Positions 53,637-62,725 are shown, counted from the stretch's first letter. The stretch: 64,000 bases of DNA from Symbiodinium natans (GCA_905221605.1 CAJNDS010002841.1:168501-232500), one strand, 5' to 3'. Notes: generated from the sequence alone by a model not told the origin. Numbers and translations are program-made.

Positions 53637-56600
53637 CTACTCGATACCCTGTGGAGCAGTGTTAGGGGCACGAGCGGCGATGCCAGCAACGTTGGAGCTA
53701 CTGGCTCGCTCCAACTGAGGGCGCTTTGCGACCGCCTCATCGAGGGAGAATGCCTCAGCCGACACCCTCTGGAAATCCTCGATGTAGGACTGCACGACTG
53801 AGTGCGTCTTGGGGACCTCAAGCCTGAGCCCTGCCTCCGCATTGGCCTTGCTGCTTGTGGTAAAATTGAGGCTCCCAATCAGCACCACCGCGCCATCAGG
53901 CCGCAGTAGGCAAAGGGCCTTGGCATGGTGAAGCCCTTGGATCCCGGTGCCTACTTTAGCCCCGCGGCCGTCGCGAGCATAGGCGTCGCGCACGGATGTG
54001 CCGCAACCCACCTTCACCTCGGCGCCTGCAGCCGCCAAGCGTTTCAACGCTTGCCACTGCAGTTTCGTGCGGTGGCATTGTCCCATGTCGGCGACAATCC
54101 GAACGCCTGCGCCCTTGCTGAGCGACGCTTCGATTGCCTCGATGCAGGATGGGCAATCTAGGCTGTACGCCCGGATGTAGATCACATCCTCTGCTGCTCC
54201 AGACCCTAGCAGCGTTTGGGCGGCCTGAACGTATGGCCCGCCCGCAAGGAATTCCACCTCTTTGACTGGAGAACTCCTAGCGGGAACTGGGCCCTTGTTC
54301 CTCCGGCTGGGTGTGCGCGCCACAGTGGCAGTGGCGGCACGTTGCACGGAGCCGGACTGTGCGTGGGCTGCGCTCGCTCCATCTGCTGGGGCCGCGGCCA
54401 GGTCACGACCCGCGAGCCCCTGAAAGCAGGAGAGCCCGCGGCTCTTGGCCGCAAGTTGGGAGAAACATCCTTCACTGTTTCCCAAACCCAACACCACCTT
54501 ACCCTTAGCTAGGGCTTCGGAGGCGGTACTCCGAATGGAGTCTGTGAGCGCAGGACCCGCGCCTCGCTGGGCCGCGTGCAAAAACCCTAGGGATCGAGCG
54601 GTGTCCATTGCGGCATCGCAATGCCCGCAACGTCCCTCTGCCAGGTAAGCACGGCAGCCACAGGCAGCTGTCTCCTCCTTGAGGTGCACCCAAACCTTAT
54701 GGGTCACCCCTTTCTTGGTGCTCGCGACCTCAAACGTCGCTTCAGAGCCAAGGAGTTGAGACAGCCGCGCCTCAGGGGCCGCGGTGTTGCCATATCGCAG
54801 ATGCGCAATGCGATTGGCAACGGCACGACTCACGTACCACAGAACAGCGCTGCACAAGATCACTACCACCAGAGTGATGGCTGTTCCGGCGACCCACACG
54901 GTCCGCCTCGCCCCGTGACCGATTTCCTCGACCACGTCGGCCGAAATTGTTGCAACCGCGTGCATTGAGTCCTCGACAACATGCACAGCCCCGCGGTGCA
55001 ACTGCAAGGCAATCGGCGCCGACGCTGCAGCCGCCAGGCCCCACCAGCCGTTGATGTTCCCGTTGAGGGCGTGCATCAACCGATTGAGGAGCCCGCGACC
55101 CAGGAAAAAGGGGGTCCGCGGCGGAAGCGGAACACTCGGCGGCGGCCGGGCCGACCCGCACGGGAAGGCTGGGACCCAGCTTGTGCTTGGGCGGGGCTGG
55201 AGCGCGGCAACTATGCCCGCGGCGTAAGCGCCCCAGGCGTACCTGCCCCTCCCTTTGGGCTTGCCCTTGGCATCGGACTTGCCTCTGCCCTTCGGCTTGC
55301 CCTGGCCCTTGCCACGGGCGTCTGCCCAAGCACTCCAAGGGTCGCGGCCCTTGCCGTACGTCGCGTCTTCGCGACGTCGCTTACCACCCCTCTTCTTGTG
55401 TTTGTTTCTAAGAAGGGGTTGGATGGTTTCTTCGTCCATCGCACGATTGGCCAGAAGGATCTCGTGCTCCAGCTCGTCCTGGCTGCTTTCGGAGCCGGAG
55501 TTCCTCTCCTCGCCGCGCCGCGGATCAGGGATCCCGCGAGAGACGACCTCTGCCAAACGGAGAGGGGTGCTGCAGCGAAAGCACAACTGCCTGAATGAAA
55601 GGTTCCATTCATAGCAGTTAGGGCACTGCCACCCTGCAATGCGGAGCGCTTCGCTGATGTGATCATCGCGCTCCGCCTTCTCCGCCTGGCGCCGCTCTCG
55701 CTTCTTGGCGCGCTCGGCCGCCTGCGCCTCCTCGGCCGCCTGGAGGGCTTCAGCGAGTTCCTCATCGCTGAGGAGCCTCGCGGCATCTGCCCGCGCTTGT
55801 TGTTCTTCAAGCTCTTCGGCAGAAAACCTCCGCCTCCACTGCTCTGGCGCGGTTTGTGGGTCGACCTCCCACCACCCGATGTCGATCCCGTTGATCCATC
55901 GGCCGTCGCACGGGGCGCCCGCTTTCGGGCCGCCCGCGTGCGTCGTGAGGCACTGGTCCTCGGTAACCGGGTTGATGGCTTCGCAGAAGAAGCACCGCCA
56001 GCTGCCGTAGGGGTAAAAGCGGCCTTCGACGTAGGCTCGGTTGGCTGGGAGGGCGACCTCGTCCGCCTCATCCGCGGTGGCTGCCTCCATCTCAACCGAG
56101 ACCTCCTCGTCCTTGACGACCTCAGCCTCCTCCTCCTGTTCCTCCTTGACCAGGGGCTCTTCTCGCTCCCGGCCGACGTTGAGGTGGGACTCAGTGCGAA
56201 CCTCGGCGCGCGTCAAAATGACGTCAAGGCTATCCGCGGCTGGGTCGCCCGCGAAGAAGGAGTCGATCTCCTGGGCATGGAGATCGTCAAGAGGCGTCAC
56301 CAGGTCCGGCGAGTAATCCCGCTTGGAACGACGCTCTGCCAGGCGTCGCTGAACGTCGCTCTTCGGCGCCCGCCCGCGCGGAGCGGCCTCCCGCGGAGGT
56401 CCGGGATCGGCCTCCTCCGTGGGCTCGCTCTTGGGCGTGGACCCTCCACCGCTACTCTCTGGAGCGGGATCCAGCTCGGGGTCATCGCGAAGCCACCCCG
56501 GTGGATGGCTACCACCATAAATGTGGTGCGATCCATCCTCGAGCTGGATTCGGTCCCCTCGCTTCAGGAGCGGGACCCTCGAGTGATCGTACCCGTTGGC

Positions 56601-58382
56601 TTTGTGGTACCTAATCACTCGGAGCATGGGCACCTCCCCATACCCACCGTCCTTTCCTCGGCGGAACAACCGTCCCCGCCAGTCTTGACGAAAAGGGTCA
56701 AGAGGTGCGGAGGGGCTGATCCCCAGGTTGGGCGGAAGGGAGGCGCCATGGCAGGCCGCCTGATGCAAGTGGTATTGCACTAGCGACTCAAAGGCCAGCC
56801 CGCAGCCAGGAGCGGAGCATCCATAGTGGCCGTCAGCATTGGGGCGAGGCACCTCTGGGGCCGGGGCGGACTGGACGGTCCCGCCTCTTAAAGGCCTGGT
56901 GGAACTGCTCGATCCCTCAACCCCGGGGGCATCCTGACCATCGTCAGACACCTCTTCCCCGTCGGCGCCTTCTCCGGCCGCCCGATTCTCTCCCTCACGG
57001 CGCAGAGTTTTGAGGGACTCCTCACGCTTGGTGATCTTCTCCAGCTTCACCATCGCGGTTCCCGCCACCTCCAGTATTTTCGACTGGAGCTTCTGCGCTC
57101 TCAGAAGAGCTTCGGACCGCGCGAGGTACTCCTTCGCGCTGGTGACCACCGACTGGCCGAGCTCGAGGACTCCTTCCTCTGTGCTCTCGGCCTGGGCCCC
57201 ACTAGCGGGCTCCTCGTCCTCCTTTACTTTGACCGCGGCTTGGGGCGCCCGCGTGTCGGGAAGATCCGAGCTGGAACTATCTTCCTCGACACCTTCAGGT
57301 TCTTGGGCTGCCCCTTCCTCGAGCGAGTCTTCGGCCTCGAGGACATTGGGGCCAGGGACGTTGCGCCTAGGGTACACCTTGGGCTTCGCTGGAACGATCG
57401 AAGTCTTAGGAGTCCCTGAAGCGCCCCCTTTGACCTTAGGCGTGGCCTTAGGAGGGGTAACAGGTTGGGCGGCCCCCGCGGCCATGACACGGCCCGCAGG
57501 GGCCAGCACAACCGTCGAGGAGCTCGCCGCGCCACTGCTGGCCGCAGCAGCTTGGGACGCTTGGGCTTGGACCGTGCCCAGTTTCGGTCCTCGCCCCAAC
57601 GGCGGGTGGGGGCCCGCACTGGTGTCGCCTAAACTCCTTAGGTCGACATGCTGGATCAACCGATCCACTTCTAACTCAGCTATCAAGACTGAGTAGACAG
57701 GCGAGCCTTTGGGGAGTGCCCAGATGCGGGAAATGCCGGTGGCTCTAATCTGGCCAGTGAGGGCCACCCCATCTGCTCCAGCATAGATGGGCACTCCGGC
57801 GTCCCGCAGGACCGCCAGCCGGACCTCGACTATGCAAGTCGATCCGCGGCGGAACCCGCGCCTTCCGTCCTCCCACTGCGTGGGGCAGTGACCTAGGACG
57901 TAGTGCACCCCGAGGCGGCCTCCCGGCCCGCCGCCGGGGATCAAGCCATTCTGGATCATGCTTGGCACGACATGCAAGTCCGTGCCGTGCCACATGGCCG
58001 GGCCATACCGATATATGAGGTCGTTGATGGCCGTCTCACTTAGGCCCTCCATCATGAACCCCATCGGATGGCCACAATCGGCCGAGTGGCCTTGAAAGGC
58101 ACGCAGGAAACCAGCGTGCGAGGTATCCAACCTCGGTTTCCGCTGGTTGGCGTCGTGCGCGACCGCCTGGTTGTACTGGTTGATGGTGATGCCGAGTTGT
58201 TCGATCAACTCATCAACCGGGTAGAGGCCGCCCGGACCGAACCGGCCTCTACAACCACCTTCGCCGTGCCGCATGCATCGGACTAGCAGGCGCTGCACGT
58301 CGTCGATCGAGGGCGTGCCCTTTCGGCCCTTAGGGCCTGGACTCTTGCTCTTGCCCCTGCTCTTCGACCCTCCTCCACCCAT
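53637..58382 (-). CDS. Tpt1/KptA-like, zinc-finger, TM, SWIM and PLD protein
   Basis: 1,581 codons from ATG 58382; the frame is also open upstream to 59453. Numbering below is from 59453. Residues 386-610: RNA 2'-phosphotransferase (Tpt1/KptA)-like with CMRHGEG (R395, H396), FLRAFQGHS (R451), MWHGTD, GLIPGGGPGGRLGVH, RRG (R535/R536) and DGVALTG; the four residues known as essential in Tpt1 have counterparts. A coiled, acidic linker follows. Then come a C2H2 finger (C879, C884, H897, H902), an imperfect and a perfect RanBP2-type finger (1152-1172; W1275-C1294), a Gly/Lys/Arg-rich stretch, one membrane segment (about 1520-1541), a SWIM-like C-x-C-x8-C-x-H (1598-1611) and a PLD-family domain (1730-1905) with HHAKAL and GSLNFTTSSKANAE. 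The ORF is intact. Confidence 0.78.
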   Translation of the reverse strand: MGGGGSKSRGKSKSPGPKGRKGTPSIDDVQRLLVRCMRHGEGGCRGRFGPGGLYPVDELIEQLGITINQYNQAVAHDANQRKPRLDTSHAGFLRAFQGHSADCGHPMGFMMEGLSETAINDLIYRYGPAMWHGTDLHVVPSMIQNGLIPGGGPGGRLGVHYVLGHCPTQWEDGRRGFRRGSTCIVEVRLAVLRDAGVPIYAGADGVALTGQIRATGISRIWALPKGSPVYSVLIAELEVDRLIQHVDLRSLGDTSAGPHPPLGRGPKLGTVQAQASQAAAASSGAASSSTVVLAPAGRVMAAGAAQPVTPPKATPKVKGGASGTPKTSIVPAKPKVYPRRNVPGPNVLEAEDSLEEGAAQEPEGVEEDSSSSDLPDTRAPQAAVKVKEDEEPASGAQAESTEEGVLELGQSVVTSAKEYLARSEALLRAQKLQSKILEVAGTAMVKLEKITKREESLKTLRREGENRAAGEGADGEEVSDDGQDAPGVEGSSSSTRPLRGGTVQSAPAPEVPRPNADGHYGCSAPGCGLAFESLVQYHLHQAACHGASLPPNLGISPSAPLDPFRQDWRGRLFRRGKDGGYGEVPMLRVIRYHKANGYDHSRVPLLKRGDRIQLEDGSHHIYGGSHPPGWLRDDPELDPAPESSGGGSTPKSEPTEEADPGPPREAAPRGRAPKSDVQRRLAERRSKRDYSPDLVTPLDDLHAQEIDSFFAGDPAADSLDVILTRAEVRTESHLNVGREREEPLVKEEQEEEAEVVKDEEVSVEMEAATADEADEVALPANRAYVEGRFYPYGSWRCFFCEAINPVTEDQCLTTHAGGPKAGAPCDGRWINGIDIGWWEVDPQTAPEQWRRRFSAEELEEQQARADAARLLSDEELAEALQAAEEAQAAERAKKRERRQAEKAERDDHISEALRIAGWQCPNCYEWNLSFRQLCFRCSTPLRLAEVVSRGIPDPRRGEERNSGSESSQDELEHEILLANRAMDEETIQPLLRNKHKKRGGKRRREDATYGKGRDPWSAWADARGKGQGKPKGRGKSDAKGKPKGRGRYAWGAYAAGIVAALQPRPSTSWVPAFPCGSARPPPSVPLPPRTPFFLGRGLLNRLMHALNGNINGWWGLAAAASAPIALQLHRGAVHVVEDSMHAVATISADVVEEIGHGARRTVWVAGTAITLVVVILCSAVLWYVSRAVANRIAHLRYGNTAAPEARLSQLLGSEATFEVASTKKGVTHKVWVHLKEETAACGCRAYLAEGRCGHCDAAMDTARSLGFLHAAQRGAGPALTDSIRSTASEALAKGKVVLGLGNSEGCFSQLAAKSRGLSCFQGLAGRDLAAAPADGASAAHAQSGSVQRAATATVARTPSRRNKGPVPARSSPVKEVEFLAGGPYVQAAQTLLGSGAAEDVIYIRAYSLDCPSCIEAIEASLSKGAGVRIVADMGQCHRTKLQWQALKRLAAAGAEVKVGCGTSVRDAYARDGRGAKVGTGIQGLHHAKALCLLRPDGAVVLIGSLNFTTSSKANAEAGLRLEVPKTHSVVQSYIEDFQRVSAEAFSLDEAVAKRPQLERASSSNVAGIAARAPNTAPQGIE

Positions 58383-59033
58383 CGCGGCACTGAGGCCCGC
58401 GGCTTTGCTGGACCTCCGATGGGCGAGGAAAACCTGACGCGCCCTTGAGCGGCCAGGACACGGCCCGCTGCAAGGGGCCGGTGTGCAGTAGTGGTAGGCA
58501 GCCGCTCCCGCGCGGCCAGGGCACGGCCCGCAGCGGGGCCTTGTGGTTGACCACGAAGGTCCGGGCGACCTATTGGTCGCTCCCGCGCGGTCTAGTCGCG
58601 ACCCGCAGCGGGGCGCAGTGCACAGGCACGAACGCGGGGAGGGACTACCTACCCTAGGCTCTACAACACACTTGAACCGCTGCGGCGGGGGTTTGGGGAG
58701 TTTCCTTAAGGTCTGGGCTCTAAGGCTTCTACGGCTTCTGCTTCGACCTTGGACCGAACCTCTAGGCCTGCTTGCAAGACACTGGCTGCTAGACAGACGA
58801 ACGAAGCTGCTCGCGACGAACGACGAAAAATCCTTCTGCCCGCAGACCGGCGACCTGGGAAACGGCCCGCCCCAAAAACACCCGCCCTGAACACAGAAAC
58901 ACCCGAACAGCCCCAACATCCTGAGCATCAGAACGCGCGTGGGGTGATTCTGGTCTGAGCGCGCCGCGTCATGGTTCGCGCGCTTGGCGTTGTGCGCACC
59001 GCGAACGCCTAAGGCTTCAAGAGCAGACGACGC
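58383..59033 (-). other. open but not protein-like joint between RT and cargo
   Basis: In frame with both neighbours, but Cys/Arg/Pro/Ser-rich and repetitive. It contains three copies of a GC-rich block near 58453, 58516 and 58591 (GGCCAGGNCACGGCCCGC-like) at about 60-75-bp spacing. Probably former non-coding leader of the cargo ORF, kept open by composition. Confidence 0.5.
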
Positions 59034-59453
59034 GCTCTGCGGAGCCGCGACTACTCCTTTGGCGCACGCTTCGCGCACCGCCCCCTCGGCTTGGGCGTCA
59101 GTGAAGAACCGCCCATCAATGACCCTACCCTTCCTAACAGTAAGATCATCCACGTAGGCTATCCACTCCTTAGTATACTTAAGGCGCCTACCTCTGCCGG
59201 GGGCATAGGCCCTATCAACCACAAAGTTGAAATCATCCGGGCCGTTAATCGGGCCAAAAGTGAGGCCGACAGGGAGATATTTCCCTGATCTGGCCACAAT
59301 GGCCAACACCTCGCGAGCACGCTTGGTGTTCCTAATTTGATTAAACCCACTAACCGCATCCACGAAGGTATACCAAACCGAACCTACTGCGGCGGCGAGC
59401 ACATCGCTGCCCCGCCGACAATAGTACGTGGAGCGCTTAATTCGGGCATTCAC
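59034..59453 (-). CDS. Ty3-like reverse transcriptase fragment
   Basis: The first 140 residues of the open frame from 59453. It contains FVDAVSGFNQIRNTKRAREV, GLTFGPINGPDDFNF and WIAYVDDLTV, i.e. RT core motifs in the Ty3 style (LxSGYxQI; FGLxNAPxxF; YVDD) with both catalytic Asp of YVDD intact. The N-terminal fingers, the connection and RNase H are missing. It overlaps the Gag stop by 17 bases in another register, so a deletion joined protease to mid-RT. Confidence 0.65.
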
Positions 59454-62220
59454 ACGGCGGTAGGACTGCTGCCCCCTTCAGAGGAACCGGGGCTCCCGAA
59501 GCTATGCCATGCACATATTCGGGGTGGACCCACTTCTCAAGTCTCACGACCGGGAAGCCAGGATCCTCAGTGCCGATCCCAAGCTCTGCGGCCCGGTTCA
59601 TCATGCCTACCACGAGCTCCTCCGTCACGTGGTTTGCGCCGGCGCAACCGTCAAGCATGCACTCGACCTTGCGGTCGAGGACCTGGACCACCGTTCTGTA
59701 CTGGTAGCCTCCTGGCTCGTTGTCTGCCAGGTTCCACCAGTCCTTCGGCAGATCGTCCAAGGTGGCGAACTTGTCCCGCCCGCCCTTGCTTAACGGAAGC
59801 GCGTGCTGCTGCACCGCGGCGTGTCCTGCGGCTCCTAAGACGCCTGCTTGGACGCCTGAGCTGCCTATCTGGACACTGAACGCGGCGAAGGGGTTAGACA
59901 TGGAAGCACCGGAGGGCGGGGCCCAGTTGGCAGGCAAGGCCGGCGTCCCTCCTGAGGTCGTCAGGTTGTGGACCATGTCGCAGCTGGCTCCTTTCTTGCA
60001 AGACCCATTCTTGGAGAAAAAAGGGCAAACAGTGCCTGGTGGCTTTGCCGCGCCTTTGGCCGCAGCCTTAGGCTTCGCGCTGGCTTTGGCTTTGCCACCT
60101 CCCTTCCCCTTGCCTTTACCTTTCGCAGTGGCAAAGGTTTGGTCACCCTTCTTGGCCGCGAGAGCTTTTCTGCGAAGCTCCTTGTCGTGGCTGTACGGGC
60201 AGGCATCCCCTTTCGGGCAATTCCCATGATCGCGAAAGTGGAAGCAGATCTTCTTGTCCGCTCCTTTGCCAGCTCCCTTCGACGTAGCAGCGTACGTCTG
60301 GTCCGCGCCAGCCTTGGCCGCGGCAGCTGCTCCTTTCGCAGCAGCCTTCGCAGCGGCCTTGAGACTCTTAATCTCCTTCTGAGCCTCAGCCAGCGCGACC
60401 GCCGGGTCCGCGCTCTGCGAACCGGTGGCAGTGTACACAGAGTGGGAAACAGCCCTGTGCGCTGCTTCCCTCTGCTCGTACTCCAGAACGACTTTGTGGC
60501 TCTCTTCCCAAGTCTGCGGTCCTCGCAACCCGCCATCCTTGGGGTCGCCAGGCCACAACCTTTTGTCGTTCCGGATCTCCTTTTGGAGATAAGGGGGCAT
60601 CTTGCGGAGGTATGAGAGATACAACTCTCGAGGGGTCTTCCCGAGACCCACTGCCTCGAGGTCCGCGATCGAGGCCTCAAACAAAGGCTCGAATTGGTGG
60701 CCTGTGAGCTTGCCCTTAGCGAGGGAGGCGTGCTCACCATCCACGCGGACTTCTCTTTCCTCCCGCGATTCCCCGAACATCAAGTGCTTGTTCTTGATGC
60801 GGTCATACACCGCCTGCGGATCTGAGAGAACCTCTCCCGACTTCCACGCTGCGCGGTACGCGTTCGTGTACGTCTTCATGCGCGAGCCGCGGCAGCGCCC
60901 GCGTAGCGCTAACAGCTTTTCGCGCGCACTCATACCGCGACAGTTGTTAGCCAGCGCGCAGACGTCCTCGAACTCCTCGTAGAACAGGACAACGTCTCGC
61001 GCGTCCGACTTGTCGTCGGTCAGCGTCGGCCACGTGAGGTCAGTTTTGACCGTAGTTATGGAGCTTTGCCCGCCCCTCTGCGCTAAGGCTTCTTTCAGCG
61101 CCTCAGTTTGGGCGGCGAGTGCGGCGGCGAGATCGCCCGCCGGGTGTTGGGACCCGGTCTGCGAACCTCCGCCGTCTGAACCTCGCTTCAGGGCTTCTAT
61201 CTCCATCTCTAGAGCAGCAAGCTTCGCGCGCAAAGGGGAATCGCCGTCCGTCGCGCCCAGGACACGGGCCGCGGAAGGACCACCTGCAACCTCAGCAGCG
61301 TGCAAACCTCCACGGTCCAATCCTTCCCCCAACCCACTTGCAGTCGTAGGCTGTGGGAGCCCTGGGGAACGCGGCCCCACGGCTTCAACTGGCACATCGG
61401 ACGGGGAGCTCCAAACCTTCTCTTGGCTCGAGCTTTCTTTTCCCCCTAACGCGAGGATAAGCTCCCCGGTGCATTGGATTTCGCGCTGAATCTCCTCTGC
61501 GTCTTCGGGGTCCTCGCCACCGCGCAAAGCCGCGACCGAGAACCTGGTCCGCAGCCGACGGACCATCTTCGTAGGATGCCAGTCCCCGCCTATCTTGGAG
61601 AACTCATCCGCAAGGAGGGTGGCTTTGGTGCTTAAGGCGTCAAGGTCACGGGAGCTCACCGTGACTCCATGCGCTTTCAGCGCGAGGACAATCCGCGAAA
61701 CGCGCGTCAAGTAGTCCGCGACCGGTTCTTGGTCTGGACGGAAAATCGCGCGCAGCTCCGCCTGCAAGCCCTCTGCGGTGCCTGGCACTGAACCTGCTGT
61801 CGACGGCGGACCGGACGGTCCCGCCGGGCGGGACCCTGGTACCGTAGCAGGGACATAGGCAGCACCGGTAGGGACCATGGCCAGCTCCTTAGCCGCGGCG
61901 CTGACGTCCACCCGCGGCGGACTGTCGCCTCCAGCGCCCGAGGCCTCAGGGACTAGCTCGGAGTCCTCTTCTTCTTCCTCTTCATCTTCGTCCTCCTCTT
62001 CGGCGTCATGGAGGAACTTCATGACTTTCCGCCAGAGAGCCGCCTCTTGCTCTGGCGTAGTGCTGACCCCATCCCGCTTGGACAATGGACGGCTGCCAGT
62101 CTCCCTACGCCACTTAAGCCAAGCGACGTAGCCCATCCGCTCGGGATAGGGAACGTCTCCACCCTCGATAGCTTCGAGGAGGGTGACGCCCTCAGCCTGA
62201 CCTGCAACCTCTGCGGACAT
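59437..62220 (-). CDS. gag: Gag with two CCCH fingers and truncated protease
   Basis: 927 residues from ATG 62220. An acidic stretch EEEDEDEEEEEED lies near residues 74-86, with helical capsid-like regions at 150-260 and 395-590 (ARDVVLFYEEFEDVCALANN). An Ala/Lys-rich linker leads to CCCH finger 1 (C659-x8-C668-x5-C674-x3-H678) and finger 2 (C732-x8-C741-x5-C747-x3-H751), separated by KGKGKGKGGGKAKASAKPK. A retroviral-type aspartic protease begins with VECMLDGCAGANHV (D857, with DGC in place of DSG/DTG) but ends 70 residues later. CCCH rather than CCHC nucleocapsid fingers are unusual for LTR elements in general. The frame is intact. Confidence 0.8.
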   Translation of the reverse strand: MSAEVAGQAEGVTLLEAIEGGDVPYPERMGYVAWLKWRRETGSRPLSKRDGVSTTPEQEAALWRKVMKFLHDAEEEDEDEEEEEEDSELVPEASGAGGDSPPRVDVSAAAKELAMVPTGAAYVPATVPGSRPAGPSGPPSTAGSVPGTAEGLQAELRAIFRPDQEPVADYLTRVSRIVLALKAHGVTVSSRDLDALSTKATLLADEFSKIGGDWHPTKMVRRLRTRFSVAALRGGEDPEDAEEIQREIQCTGELILALGGKESSSQEKVWSSPSDVPVEAVGPRSPGLPQPTTASGLGEGLDRGGLHAAEVAGGPSAARVLGATDGDSPLRAKLAALEMEIEALKRGSDGGGSQTGSQHPAGDLAAALAAQTEALKEALAQRGGQSSITTVKTDLTWPTLTDDKSDARDVVLFYEEFEDVCALANNCRGMSAREKLLALRGRCRGSRMKTYTNAYRAAWKSGEVLSDPQAVYDRIKNKHLMFGESREEREVRVDGEHASLAKGKLTGHQFEPLFEASIADLEAVGLGKTPRELYLSYLRKMPPYLQKEIRNDKRLWPGDPKDGGLRGPQTWEESHKVVLEYEQREAAHRAVSHSVYTATGSQSADPAVALAEAQKEIKSLKAAAKAAAKGAAAAAKAGADQTYAATSKGAGKGADKKICFHFRDHGNCPKGDACPYSHDKELRRKALAAKKGDQTFATAKGKGKGKGGGKAKASAKPKAAAKGAAKPPGTVCPFFSKNGSCKKGASCDMVHNLTTSGGTPALPANWAPPSGASMSNPFAAFSVQIGSSGVQAGVLGAAGHAAVQQHALPLSKGGRDKFATLDDLPKDWWNLADNEPGGYQYRTVVQVLDRKVECMLDGCAGANHVTEELVVGMMNRAAELGIGTEDPGFPVVRLEKWVHPEYVHGIASGAPVPLKGAAVLPPCECPN

Positions 62221-62425
62221 TGCCGCGACACAAGGCGAGAAGCCGCGCCTTGGTTAGCAGGCCGCAGGCGTGGCACGCGAAGCGCCGCGCCTTGGTTAAC
62301 AGGCCGCAAGCGTGGCGCACAGTCCACGCGTCCAGGTCACGGACCGCGACAGACAAGCAAAGCAATGCTTGCCCACCCGGGCCGTAGGCACAAGAGCTGT
62401 ACGCTTTCCCAGAACAGCCCCCAAT
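62221..62425 (-). other. leader with 39-bp duplication and primer-binding site
   Basis: Between the LTR and Gag. Next to the LTR the minus strand reads TGGGGGCTGTTCTGGG, a likely primer-binding site for a tRNA ending CAGCCCCCA, different from the copia site. A ~39-bp block (CGCGCCTTGGTTAGCAGGCC...) is duplicated at about 62241-62320. Confidence 0.65.
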
Positions 62426-62725
62426 TGTGAAGTCGACCAGCGCTGGACTTGCACTAAGCCAATGCAATCACAGCCCGGTCACGCTGTTTTACGACTTCGC
62501 GAGTTCAAGCACTTGTGCAGCTACGCCTGAGTGCGTCCGGTCGGACCGCACAGCAACCTAAGAGCTACTGTACGACTCTACCGTGCTCAAAGGCACAAGC
62601 TCGGTACTTGAGCCAAAACATTGGCATTGTTACGAATTGCAAAACTACGCATGCAAAGGAAAACTACTACAGTACTGGCCCTGGCAGCTTTGCACATACA
62701 GCGTGCGTGCATAGACCTGCTCACA
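62426..62725 (-). repeat. 5' LTR (right)
   Basis: 300 bp, same ends as the left LTR (TG...CA). On the minus strand it starts TGTGAGCAGGTC. Confidence 0.93.
62607..62618 (-). other. spliced-leader relic TTTTGGCTCAAG (right LTR)
   Basis: Twelve-base match, sense to Gag, about 107 nt into the LTR. Confidence 0.65.

Larger units (their letters stand above)
52690..62725 (-). mobile_element. LTR retroelement with Tpt1-like and PLD-like cargo
   Basis: Flanked by two ~300-bp LTRs with TG...CA ends, inserted in a TA-rich microsatellite (possible ATAT target duplication, ambiguous in this context). On the minus strand: primer-binding site, Gag with two CCCH fingers running into a protease-like motif, a piece of RT with YVDD, then a 1,581-codon cargo ORF and about 650 bp of 3' sequence. 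Integrase and RNase H are absent, as are most of the protease and the RT N-terminus, so the copy is non-autonomous. By RT motifs it is closer to Ty3 than to copia. Confidence 0.87.

Noticed and set aside
56297-56783. Plus-strand frames across 55.6-56.8 kb (up to 374 codons)
   Set aside because: Antisense shadows of the GC-rich cargo ORF, whose zinc-finger spacing identifies the minus strand as coding.
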